Of a stretch of DNA of 64,000 nt, positions 12,198 through 22,210 are shown piece after piece. The position numbers and the translations under genes are program-made. Source of the stretch: Udeniomyces pyricola (taxonomy: Eukaryota; Basidiomycota; Tremellomycetes; Cystofilobasidiales; Mrakiaceae); NCBI GenBank assembly GCA_039545295.1, contig BCIK01000011.1, positions 186,001-250,000 of the forward strand. Reading direction: 5' to 3'. Within the stretch, counting starts at the first letter, position 1. Each line of letters begins with the position of its first letter. The notes under the pieces were generated by a model. It ran no database searches. It was not told where the DNA came from and saw only the letters and a list, made by a program, of their open reading frames with translations.

Positions 12198-13546
12198 AAA
12201 AGTTCCCCCCCCCACCCCCCCCCAACCCACCCCAACAAAAGTTCACCGACCAAAACGTACGCGACATCTTTGTTGATCGCCAATCGATCGAGCGAACCCT
12301 CGTCACCTGGAATCGAACCCAAGCCGGTCAACTTTCCATGCAAGCCGGGGGTTGCACCGTCTTGACGGCCGACCCTCTATTCCGAGTCGCGTAAGTCAGC
12401 GTTTTCTCTCAAAAGCAAACCCCGTTCTCAGATTCACTTTTACTAGATTGCTTGATTCGCTCAGTCGAACGCTCTCACGCTCATGGTTAACGTACTATTC
12501 GCTCACCCTTTCGCATTATTCTTTCTTTGTTGTCACATTTGCAACCCGTATACCATCATCAAAATCAAATATACACTCATACAGTGGCCGTCAGAACAAC
12601 TTCGTTCAGGATTACAACAACCCAAGTCTGTTCACGCAAGACCGAGCGGAGGAAATCAGGTTAGCCCATATCGTCGCTCTTTCTTTCTCGATCTTGCCTT
12701 CGAGTCGGCGTACTGATGAGATAGGGTTTATCGTTCGGTGTTTGAACAGGATGGCTCGGCAGGCTGTGGATGAATGCCAAACGGCCTATGACGAATGCGT
12801 CGCTCAACGCAAGGCGCTCGAGAATGACATGCGGGTCCACGGATCTGAACTCGCTTCTAAACAGGCTGTAAGTCACCACTCTCTTCATAGCAAAGAAACC
12901 AAAGCAGACAGGCATCAATTTCTTCTTCGTTGTGTAAACTTGATCTGCAAATGGTAGAATGTGGAGTTCATCTGGCATTCCGTCTTTCTGTTTCCTTCCG
13001 CTTCTTTCTCTCTCTTTCTTATCCCTGGGGGTCGTATGGTCCCTCGTGGAACAGGACGTCGACCGATTGCACAAAGCGCTCTCGCAGAACAGGGTCAAGC
13101 TCCAACAGGCGATTGATGATAGTCGAGAGGAAGAGCCGCCAAACTTGGATGTCTTCCGAAATGCGTTGGCGGTGCGTTCTCGGAGATATCTTTTTCCCTT
13201 CCTTTCTCTCTTTCTGTCCTTTTCTCTTATATGTCTTCCGTGCGGCATAGTTCATTATATAGCTTTGGTGCCGACTGGTAAAATGGTTAGATCTGACGAA
13301 CCTAAACCACTTATGCCCACCTCTTCTTCCCTCATGTTAATAATCGCCCTTCCCATCACCCACCGATCCGACACCTATCTCAGGAGGAGGAGGAGATCCT
13401 CGCCAACGCCCAACGTCAACTCAAAGACAACCAAGACCGAGAAGCCCAGTTGAGGCAGGAACAGCATCCGCTCGTCGAGGAACGGGCCGCGTTGATGCAG
13501 GAAAGTCAGCAGGCGGCTGAGACGTTGGATCAGTTTGAGGTTCGTT

Positions 13547-13588
<42 letters not shown>

Positions 13589-13688
13589 NNNNNNNNNNNN
13601 NNNNNNNNNNNNNNNNNNNNNNNNNNNNNNNNNNNNNNNNNNNNNNNNNNNNNNNNNNNNNNNNNNNNNNNNNNNNNNNNNNNNNNNN

Positions 13689-13749
<61 letters not shown>

Positions 13750-16462
13750 CCGACGACGAGCCAGCCCGCGTCGGTTGTTTGGTCGATGATGGAGTCCGAG
13801 GCCGCGAGAGTGAGGATCAAGGGATGTCTGAAGTCGTGAAAACTGATAATGTTTTTTTCTTCCTTCTTCGTTTGTTTAACACGATTGATTTCCTTTATTC
13901 CATCTGATTCACCTGCATTATTTCCTACTCCTTCGCCTTCTTCTTCTCTTCCCTTCCTTTGGGTGGGCCGTCCTTCGTTTCTTGATGTGTTTCTTCCAGA
14001 ACTCACTCGTCCGATTAGCTCAACACCTGACCAAAGTCAACGCTGACCGCAAACACTTCGAGGACCGACTCGAGCCGGAGCGGGAGAAAGTGCGTGTCAT
14101 TGAGGAATTGGGCGATCGCTTACGGGCCGAGACGGAACGATGGAGAGCTCAGATCGTACGTCACTGTTTTTTTTTCGGGGGGGGGGGAGCTCCGAGGGGA
14201 GGGGATGGAAGGAGGAATGTATTTCTTGTTTTTGAGTACTAACGTTTCTTTCTATTTTCAAACTCGATCTATTTGCATGATCAGCTCGAATCGAATAACG
14301 GCGAGGAGCTTCATCGAACGAGACGTAACCGAAAGACGATCGATAACGAACTCAACGCTATCAACAAGAACATCGAGAAGCACACACGAGAGTGCGTGTC
14401 CAATCTTTTGTCTATTGTCTTGTGTCATCCTTTTCTCTCTTCTCTTGGACGTCGATGTGGTTTTGGTTCTCATCGGAATTCATTTTCGCGCATTCTTCCT
14501 TTTTTTTCTGGTCTCTCTTGTTTGTCCTCTCGATTCCCCGTTTGGGTGTTTTTGTTTCTTTCTTTCTTTTTGATCTCTTTTCTTTGTACAGGGTCGGTGT
14601 GAGCTTCGAAGATGCCAACCGAACGTACGAGACTTGCAAAGAAGGCTTCGTCCGGGCCAAAGCTGAGATTCGAGGGATGCAGGAACTTCATGACGTGAGT
14701 TCTATCATTGCCTCTTCTTCTTTCCTCCTCTTCTTCCCCCCCCTCCTTCTCCAAAGAGAGAACTCATTCCAATCTTCGTACCTTTTCATCCCCTGTCCCC
14801 ATCCTCCTCACTCTCATCCTTCCGTCCCACAGAGCCTCTGGGTCTCCCTTGAATCGCGTACGCAAACGTGGAAGAAGTTTCGACAGTATTGCGCGTTGCG
14901 TGCCAAGATCAACTTCCAAGCAAACCTTCGCAAGCGGGGATTTACGGGGAAACTTCAGTTTGATCACACCGAGGAGGAACTCAAGCTTCGGGTACGTAGT
15001 GGTGGCGTGGCGTCTTTGCTTTTTTTTTTTTTTTCCCCTTCTTGTCACCTTTTGCGTGCCGTCAGGGTATAGGACGCGAGGGTCAAGGCACTCGTTGAGG
15101 GAAGGTAGTGTATTGAGATTTGTTGAGCTGTCGACCGATATTAATTTTCTTTTATCTTCGTTCTCCGTGCGACCTTGTCGCTCTATAATTTCATTCCCCC
15201 TTCCCCGCGTGTTCCGCCCTGCAGGTCCAAACCGACGACCTCCCGACTCAAGGCGGGACCCAAGGCCGGGATAAAGCGCCCAATCAACTGTCAGGCGGTG
15301 AAAAATCGTTCTCGACGGTGGCGTTGCTGTTGGCGTTTTGGGAGACGGTCGGATGCCCGGTGAGGTGCTTGGATGAGTTTGATGTGTTTATGGACGCTCA
15401 AGTGAGGAGGCAGACGCTCAACATGATGGTGAGTTTTGCGACGTTTTTTTTTTCTTCTTTGGAGGGGTGTGTTTGAAGGGTTCTTTGTTTTGTTTAGGTG
15501 CGATGTGTGCGGGACGGATAGAAGAGGGAGGTCAGAAGGGGCGTGGAAGAGGGGGTCAAAAGAATGGCCGAGGGAAGGTATCGATCAGAGTTGTGTCAGT
15601 GTTGCCAAGGATTGCTAATGTTTTTTTTTTCTCTTCTCTCTGTTGACCAATTACATCGGAATCGACAGATGGCCAACGCGCAGTATGTCTTTTCTTTGGC
15701 TCATCTTGTTTCTTGGCCCCTCCCTTCCCCCACACATCTTACTGATTCCATTCCAATTTGCGCTTCGTGTACCCTTTCTACGCTTTTCTCCTTGTTCCCT
15801 GACCCGGTTCAGATCGACGGATGGAACGCAATTCAGTCAGTCTTTTCTTTCCCCTCCCTCCCTCCCTCTCTCTTCATGAATATACCATCTCGTTCAAACC
15901 CACCTAATCTCTGACCTCTTGTCCTCTCTCCTTCGTCTCTTTCTCTTCGTCTTTTTTTTTTCTTGCTATGAAATTTCTGGGGCGAATCAATTGGATGGAA
16001 TCACAGTCCTGATTACGCCTCAGGATATGTCGGGTGTCGTGACGACGAATGCGATTAAGATTATTAAGATGCCTGATCCAGCTCGTCGAAAGTGAGTCCA
16101 GACCGTCTTCTTCTTTGCCATTCTCTCCTAATCCTTCAACCCTCCCCCCCCCCTCCCCTCTCCCCCGGGTTTACTGCCTCTTGGTGTTTGACGACACACG
16201 AGCTCTTTGGGTGACGAAAAGGAGGACGATGATGAAGAGGAGGAGGAACAACGAATCCTGCCCTTGCTCTCGCTCGCTCGCTTGGCTTCGCTTCGTGCTT
16301 TCTTTCTTCTTTTTTTTTTTCCTTTTCCTTAGTTGTTGACTCTTCTGTTTCGTTCCTTCTTGCACCCTTCCCCCCCCTTTCCTCCCTTCCTCCCCCTCCC
16401 TCTTACCCTGTTTTACCTTTTTTTACAGTGGCAATTCGACACTCGATTCCTTCCTTTCGTAA
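9009..16462 (+). CDS. SMC6: Structural maintenance of chromosomes protein 6 (Smc5/6 complex ATPase)
   Basis: Twenty-five exons join in phase to 1123 residues, a normal Smc6 length: 9009-9056, 9232-9390, 9493-9560, 9692-9738, 9831-9936, 10034-10241, 10354-10434, 10536-11003, 11109-11249, 11352-11782, 11915-12029, 12242-12390, 12585-12659, 12750-12867, 13055-13171, 13384-13539, 14000-14155, 14285-14391, 14592-14694, 14833-14991, 15225-15428, 15669-15682, 15813-15835, 16007-16091, 16429-16462. An acidic N-tail precedes Walker A GHNGSGKS (about 104-111). Then come SQDSARAFL, a long coiled coil, the hinge (about 500-670), a second coiled coil, the ABC signature LSGGEKS (about 1026-1032) and Walker [12 protein letters not shown]. 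Smc6 pairs with Smc5 and the Nse subunits in recombination repair and replication-fork stability. Weak points are the hinge exon after a C-run intron, the intron holding a sequencing gap, and the final exon, chosen because it ends in [11 protein letters not shown]. Confidence 0.92.
12170..12241. repeat. C-rich tract inside an SMC6 intron
   Basis: A run of 28 C is followed by shorter C runs broken by A, just before the acceptor I assign to SMC6 exon 12. A homopolymer this long is prone to length errors in sequencing, so the intron length and the acceptor used here are less certain than elsewhere. Confidence 0.8.
13551..13743. repeat. CT microsatellite containing a 100-base assembly gap
   Basis: Perfect CT repeats run from 13551 to 13588 and from 13689 to about 13743, with exactly 100 N between them. 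The round number suggests a placeholder gap of unknown true length. The repeat lies in the SMC6 intron between 13540 and 13999. Flanking exons are both phase 0, so the coding frame does not need any sequence from the gap. Confidence 0.97.
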
Positions 16463-17278
16463 AAAGAAAAAGGAGGAGGAGAAGAAGAAGAAGAAAAATC
16501 ACATCGAGAACCAACTTTCCGCCCTCATCTGTGTTTTTTTTTTTTTTTTTTTTCGATGCCCATGATATCAACCCACCAATCGTCTTTCCCTTCCTTTCTG
16601 CCCCCCCCTCCCCTTTCCCTCTCTCTCTCTCTTCCCAACCCTCTCTCCCCCCCCCCCCCGTGACTCTTTCCTAGAAACCCACTTCTCGTTTTCTTTTCCT
16701 TAGCCTTTAAGCGGACTTGTCATGTACTCGCGAGGAAGAAGAGGGGGGGGGGAGAAGTTTGATCTTCATAGCCTGTACTGTATTTCCTTTCCAATTTAAC
16801 CCTTTTTTTTCTTTGTTTCTCATCTCGACATAAGGAAGGAAGAATTTTGAAAAAAGAACGAAAGAAAGAAAAGCAAGAGAAGAAGGGAAGGGGGGGGGGG
16901 TATCAAAGGAAGTCGAAGATGGGGAGGAAGAGAGCTGCTGTGAAAGGAAGGGAGGGAGAGAAGGGCAGGCAGGCTGGTTGCACATCGGGGGTGAATGAAT
17001 GGAAAACGCGAGAAATGGAGCATGTGGTGGGACAAAGGCGATGAAGCTGACGATGAGTGTGGATGAGGATGAGGATTGGGAAAAAGAGGGGGGCGGGGGG
17101 AGTATTTGTAAAAGAACAGGGAAAGGGGGGGGGGGGGGGGGCATGTGAGATGGTTTCATGGGTTCTAGGCATACATGGTTGTACAAGAGGAGAAGGGAAC
17201 AAGTGAAGACAACGGAGAGAAGGAGAGAGAGAAACAGAATGATGGATTTCAAGCAAGTGAAAGCTAATCTTAGAGTCC
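16463..17278. other. Convergent intergenic region, SMC6 / PLC-like gene
   Basis: Over 800 bases between two convergent genes, with no recognisable gene. It is full of homopolymer runs (T near 16530-16552, C near 16650-16661, G near 16746, 16890 and 17126-17141). The left part is pyrimidine-rich and the right part purine-rich on the plus strand, as expected if both genes have pyrimidine-rich 3' flanks on their own coding strands. The open frames here are low-complexity chance frames. Confidence 0.6.
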
Positions 17279-19700
17279 TTAAACCATCATCAAGCCACCT
17301 CCCAACGCCGCGACCAAGCCTACTCCACCCATCCCAACAGCGGTAACCACCGATCCTACCCCTCCACCAAATCGCCTCTCACCTCCTGACAAGCTCTGAA
17401 CGCTCGTCGTTCCCGACGACGTCGAGGAATCCGCCGAGGAAGACGTGTTCGTCCCCCCAGCAATGTACGGCGCGATGGTATTCGTCGGCGCAGTGACGTT
17501 GTTGAGTTGGGCGGCGAGCTCAAAGACGGCGCCCGAAGTGGAGGTGTAAAAGTCAACGAGGAGGAAGCTAAGGGTTCCCGCAACCAAGAAAGTAAAAAAA
17601 AAAAAAAGAAAAGAAAAAAAAAGCAAGAGCAAAGGGCGGGATTGGAATCGAGTGGGGGTTATCAGGGCCATGTTCTTCGATTTTTTTCCCCCACGTATAA
17701 GCAGACCATTGACGAGGAGGTTATCACTGATTGACTCACTTAGGGTATCTTCCCCAAAGCGTCTTACACGTCTCTGCTCCAACGCCCAAACTGCCTTCTC
17801 CCTGTAGCGCGTTCGTCACGTTCAACTTGGCTCGGTCCGGGATGACGATCGAGGCGGAACCGGCGATGTCGAGGAAGTGGTTCGTCAACATCAGTTGCGT
17901 TGTCGGATCGCCCGTCGATCGGTTCGCTGTGCAGGGGAAGGAAGGCTCGAGGACATTGTAGGCGTCTTCGAAAACGTTGGCAAATTCTAGAGAGCAGAGT
18001 GTGGGGGGAAGGAAGGAGGAGGGAGGATGGGTGGTCAAGGTGATATTGAAAAGAGGACGGACGGGTGAAGAAAGGGACAAGTAGGTCGGACAGTTGAGGG
18101 AGTGAACGTTGTTGTGAGAAATGGGGTACCATATTGGCATATCAGAATGCGTGAAACAACAATCGACCCAACTAGCTCCGAGATCGACACAGCACCCGGA
18201 AGAAGAAAAGAAAGAAGACAGAAGAAACTTGAACAGAACGTGTTGAAGACCTCACCATCGATGATGTAAGGCACGGTCGTGTAATCCGCATCGTGGTCCA
18301 TGAAGACAACCATGCGCGTGCCTGCGTCGATCATGGAGCCGAGAGTGGGCCACTCCGTTCGAGCCACCGTCGCTCGCGAGGGACTGTAAGCTATTTTGTC
18401 CAGGCCGGCTGACTGCGTAGGGATTAAGGCGAGATGAACAAGTCAGTTGGGGATCAATGCTAACCGTCTGGGACTTGGCACCTCTTCCCCTCCCCCCTCC
18501 TCCTCCTTAACTTCCCTATGTAACATGGGAGATGCCAAGAATCACCCTCTATTCCTCTCTACTCACGACAAAAGCAGCCCCATACTGCGCGGCGTCCAAC
18601 CCATCCGAGTTCACAATCAGGATTGTAAACACTTCCGTCGGGTTCGCCGTCGCCCACGTGTTGACTTCCGACAGGTACGATTCGAGCGTGCCGGCGTCGA
18701 GGAGGAGGCACGACGAATGACAGAGGTGAATAGTCGAATCGGAAGAGTGGGCTTGAACTTGAAGTAACCGAATGCCGTCGTTCTGTACATAGATACGATC
18801 ACAGAACGGGAAGGATTCAAGAGCACGAGAATCAAGGGGGAGAGGGGGTTAGCCAAGAGAACACGGTGCAATGCTCGGGCAAAGATTCAAGAACGCGCGT
18901 CCGATGAGACGTACCAGCTGAGTGGTGACGTTGTGGTCTTGGTTGGCGGCAATGTTGGTCGTCCCGACAGCGTCTGAGTAGAGGAATGATTAGTAGAGGA
19001 GATGAGAGAAAGGTGTTTGAAGCGTAAGCAGGTGAACAAAGGAGAAAGTCCATGTATCGTCCATCCATCCGACTATATGCGGCTGCAATTCCAATTCTAA
19101 CACTCCAAGCAAGGCATGCGTTTGCCCCAATGGACCGCTTACTCCCTTCCTATCTCTCCTAGGGTGTACATGAGAGGGAAGGAGCTTGTCGTGGACGCAA
19201 GCGACAAGACGCTCAGTGAGCGAGCATAGATATTACGTACAGGAATCGTGCGCGCCAATGAAGGCAACATCGCCATAGGAAACATCGCAGAGTTCCGCGT
19301 GTCCGTTGCAGACTACCCTCAGCAAAGTAGATCGATAGATATGTGAATTAATCAGTGCTATACTTTTTCGATCGAGATGCGATGGGATAGCAGGAAGAGA
19401 GATGCAAGCAGTGAAATAAAAAGGGTCCTGGGATTGAATGGGCCTTTAAGCCCGCAGTAATCGTTTTGTCACACTGCTTTCCATGTCTTCTTCCCCCCTT
19501 CTCTCTCGCCAACTTCCCATCCTCTCCAACCTTTCTCGGAGGATGAACTCACCAGAGGCCCGCTTGGATTCGACATGGCCGTTTGACCGCCTCTTGGTGA
19601 GTGAGCCGTGAAGAGCGCCAGAGGAGGAGGAGGCGAGCGTCGGATGGGGCAGGAAAGTGGAGGTCGCGGCAGCGACGAAAAGGAGCGCGTTCAACAGCAT
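17279..19700 (-). CDS. Secreted PLC-like phosphodiesterase, probably GPI-anchored
   Basis: Seven exons on the minus strand: 19700-19553, 19312-19241, 18973-18915, 18782-18567, 18412-18256, 17986-17740 and 17567-17279, giving 395 residues. The N-terminus is a signal peptide (LLNALLFVAAATSTFL, then small residues). The PLC-X TIM-barrel family is shown by GDVAFIGAHDSY with the first catalytic histidine, HLCHSSCLLLDAGTLESYL with the second, FTILIVNSDG, MVVFMDHDADYTTVPYIID and NFLLVDFYTS. Related proteins cleave phosphodiester bonds in phosphatidylinositol or similar lipids; the true substrate in fungi is mostly unknown. The C-terminus has a Ser/Thr-rich linker, then a Gly-rich hydrophobic segment ending in MMV, which fits a GPI-attachment signal at the plasma membrane or wall. 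Several NxS/T sites fit glycosylation. Phases and motif order make the exon model firm. Confidence 0.88.
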
Positions 19701-20204
19701 TGAGGGGGTTGGAGCAAGGAAGGTGGAGATGAAATGAAAGGACGAGAAAGGATAGGGACTCGGGAAGTCTTGAGAAGAGGAATGGTTGGGTAGAGGTGGA
19801 GAAGGAAAAGGTGAAGGAGAGAGTGGAAGGGGGGAGTCGGTATGGAAGAAAGGTGCCGATCCGGTTGCAGTGACTGTAAACTAAAAAGGGGCCGAAGCAG
19901 AGGCGCAGAGGGGGGAGACACAGGATCCATCAATCGGGGACCTGAGGGGGAACTGCCTCTGCGCTCGTTCCTAATCTCTTCCTCGTTAAGTAATATAATC
20001 GAGATGATAAATTAGCTAATCCAGTTATTACGGATGGCGTAATTTTTTTTCTGCTTCTCTCAGGATAGGTTTGTTGGGCCCCAACCAAGTCGAAGGCATA
20101 CAGCAGCTGACTCTCGATCTCTTCAACAACACAACAAACAAACTGAAGGAACAGGCCTTTCTCTGCTTCAACCTGGCTAATATATCATGTCATGTTATCT
20201 GCAA
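19701..20204. other. Intergenic region between two minus-strand genes
   Basis: About 500 bases upstream of the PLC-like gene and downstream of BET2. The stretch 19990-20040 is A/T-rich, unlike the flanks. No gene or clear control element is recognisable. The open frames are Ser/Pro/Leu-rich chance frames. Confidence 0.5.
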
Positions 20205-22011
20205 CTATGGCCTTTTGAGTTCCAGCTGGGCCAGAGTCTGATAGGGTTTCCTAAGCCCTAGGCGCTCGATCAACTCCGCGGGCATACAGTAAACTGGATC
20301 GATTGCTTTGAGGTTTGGGTAGCCGATGAGCGAGAGGCCTATACGTTGATAAGTAGCAATGGAAACAAAAGTTGAGGCATCAACAGGAGGTCCAAAGGTT
20401 GAGACAGGGAGGAGAGGATGGGGACGGGGTCGCAGAGCGAGAGAAGGCGGAAGACAGGAAATGTCACATACCTGCCAGACCAAAGATGGTATGAAAGACG
20501 TCAACCATATCTCCCGGTCGGTCTGCGATCCCTCCTCCGTCAGTGTCCTATTGAGCCAAGCAAGGAAATCACAAAGTGTGAGAAGGCTATCCAAATGACC
20601 ACGTACGTGCAGATGATCAGGGAACAGAGAAGGGGACTGACCTGCGCGCCGAGAATGAAGTCGGTGAGAGCGTTGCGGTCGATCCAATGCAACTTACCAA
20701 TGATGGATAAAGCCGAAAGATTCCACCAGGAGTAGCAGACCTACGATCAAGATAGAAGCATGCAGGTGTTGATGGTCAGACTGAGAGCTGAGAATAAAAG
20801 AACTAATGATAGGGAAGACTGTGACGGACGTCTTCCAGCTTTTCTGGTCGGCCGTTGAGGCCTCCGTTTGGCAGTTGACGCTCGCAAATCCACCAGCCAA
20901 GAGCCTCAACATCCACTTCGTCCATCGCGTCGAGGATGGCCAAAGCTCCAATACACGTGAAGACTGTAGCGTGAAGGAGTGGAAAGAAAGAGTACACGTG
21001 AGCACTCCGATTCAGCCAAGAAGGACGTGTTGACCAGAATGTATGCGATGGGAAACGTCACTCTGATAACCGTACCTTGAGCTGCATGGCTTTCTCCACC
21101 TTCAGAGTTCCCAAATCCACCATCAAAGTTTTTGCACCGTCTCAGATATCCGAGCGTCGCTTCCCGATCGAGCCGGTCCAGGGTGCCGAGAAGGGAGAGC
21201 GAGGAGACGGCAATGTAGGTGAATCGAGTGTCTGTTTCACCCCAACGATCACCAGCAAATGAGCCTGTCTTGGCGTCGTGGAGAGAAAGAAAGACTGATT
21301 GTTCGAGAAAGACCGAGGAAACACAAGGGTGCAAAGGAGATTAGTAAGATGACGCGATGGAAGACCAGGCCACTTTGGGACGTGTCCTTAGTTGATGATA
21401 CGGATACATGATGTGACTGACAAGATGTCAGACGCTCGACATCGAGTCGATCACGAGCATCTTGCATGATGAGAATTTGAATGGCAGAGAGGGTAGTGAG
21501 GGCATGGGCGTCGTGACCTGGCGCAGCGCTGAAGCCACCTGAGATGCGCAACGTTTTTGACAATGATCGGATGAATGAACGAATATAACCAAGAGGTCAG
21601 CGATGAGTAAGTGTTGATCTTCCTCTGGGCTTGTGCTTGTTCGACTCGTTAATCTTTAGCGATAAGGCAGGATAGATGCGCTTTGAAGGCCGGACCAACC
21701 GACCTTGCTTCTCGTGCCAACAGCTCATGACCCACTTGATCATATCATCCCTGTCGAGAGCATCTTTTCGGTCGAGCATGCAGAGGGCGGTGAGACCCCA
21801 GTAGATGCCATTCATGCGAAGATGCTCGGAGAGATGAAACGATAGATCGGATTCCTGGGGCGGGGGGACCAAGGGAAAGGACAGAGAACGATGGATGAGT
21901 TGCGAGTATAGTTATGTATTGGTGGTTGGAAGGATGAGCCATAATCACATTATTGAGGGATTGGATGTATTTGACGTGGAGATCGGAGTGGAGGGTGGAC
22001 GAGGAAGCCAT
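20205..22011 (-). CDS. BET2: Geranylgeranyl transferase type II beta subunit (Rab GGTase)
   Basis: Eight exons on the minus strand: 22011-21949, 21854-21704, 21538-21422, 21294-21076, 20963-20830, 20740-20642, 20547-20472 and 20338-20205, giving 330 residues, the usual size. Prenyltransferase repeats are plain: [79 protein letters not shown] and [16 protein letters not shown]. The zinc ligands expected in this family are visible as Asp and Cys in EDVCYSWW and His in DVFHTIFG. With Bet4 and the Rab escort protein, Bet2 adds geranylgeranyl groups to the C-terminal cysteines of Rab GTPases, which drive vesicle traffic in the cytosol. GGESHAAQ (rather than a CaaX-enzyme pattern) and the overall length favour type II over the beta subunits of farnesyltransferase or GGTase I. 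Shares a 199-base divergent spacer with ARP4. Confidence 0.93.
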
Positions 22012-22210
22012 GGAGAGGTGACAAGGGGTGATGGTTGCTGCGCTTGAGCGAGCAAAGATGGATGGGAAGCGGAAGGGATGGAAGAAAAGGAGACGTCGCG
22101 TCGCGTAATCTCCTGCTCGACTTGTCCCCTCGCCTTTCGTCTACTCTCAATCCAACTCTCCTCCCCTTGCGCCCTTTGCCCCCACCTCACCTCATCGTTT
22201 AGTCATTGTC
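22012..22210. promoter_or_regulatory. Short divergent promoter region, BET2 / ARP4
   Basis: Only 199 bases separate the two start codons, so core promoters and both 5' leaders must lie together here. The plus strand turns pyrimidine-rich (about 22105-22200) approaching the ARP4 start. I recognise no specific binding site. Confidence 0.5.
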
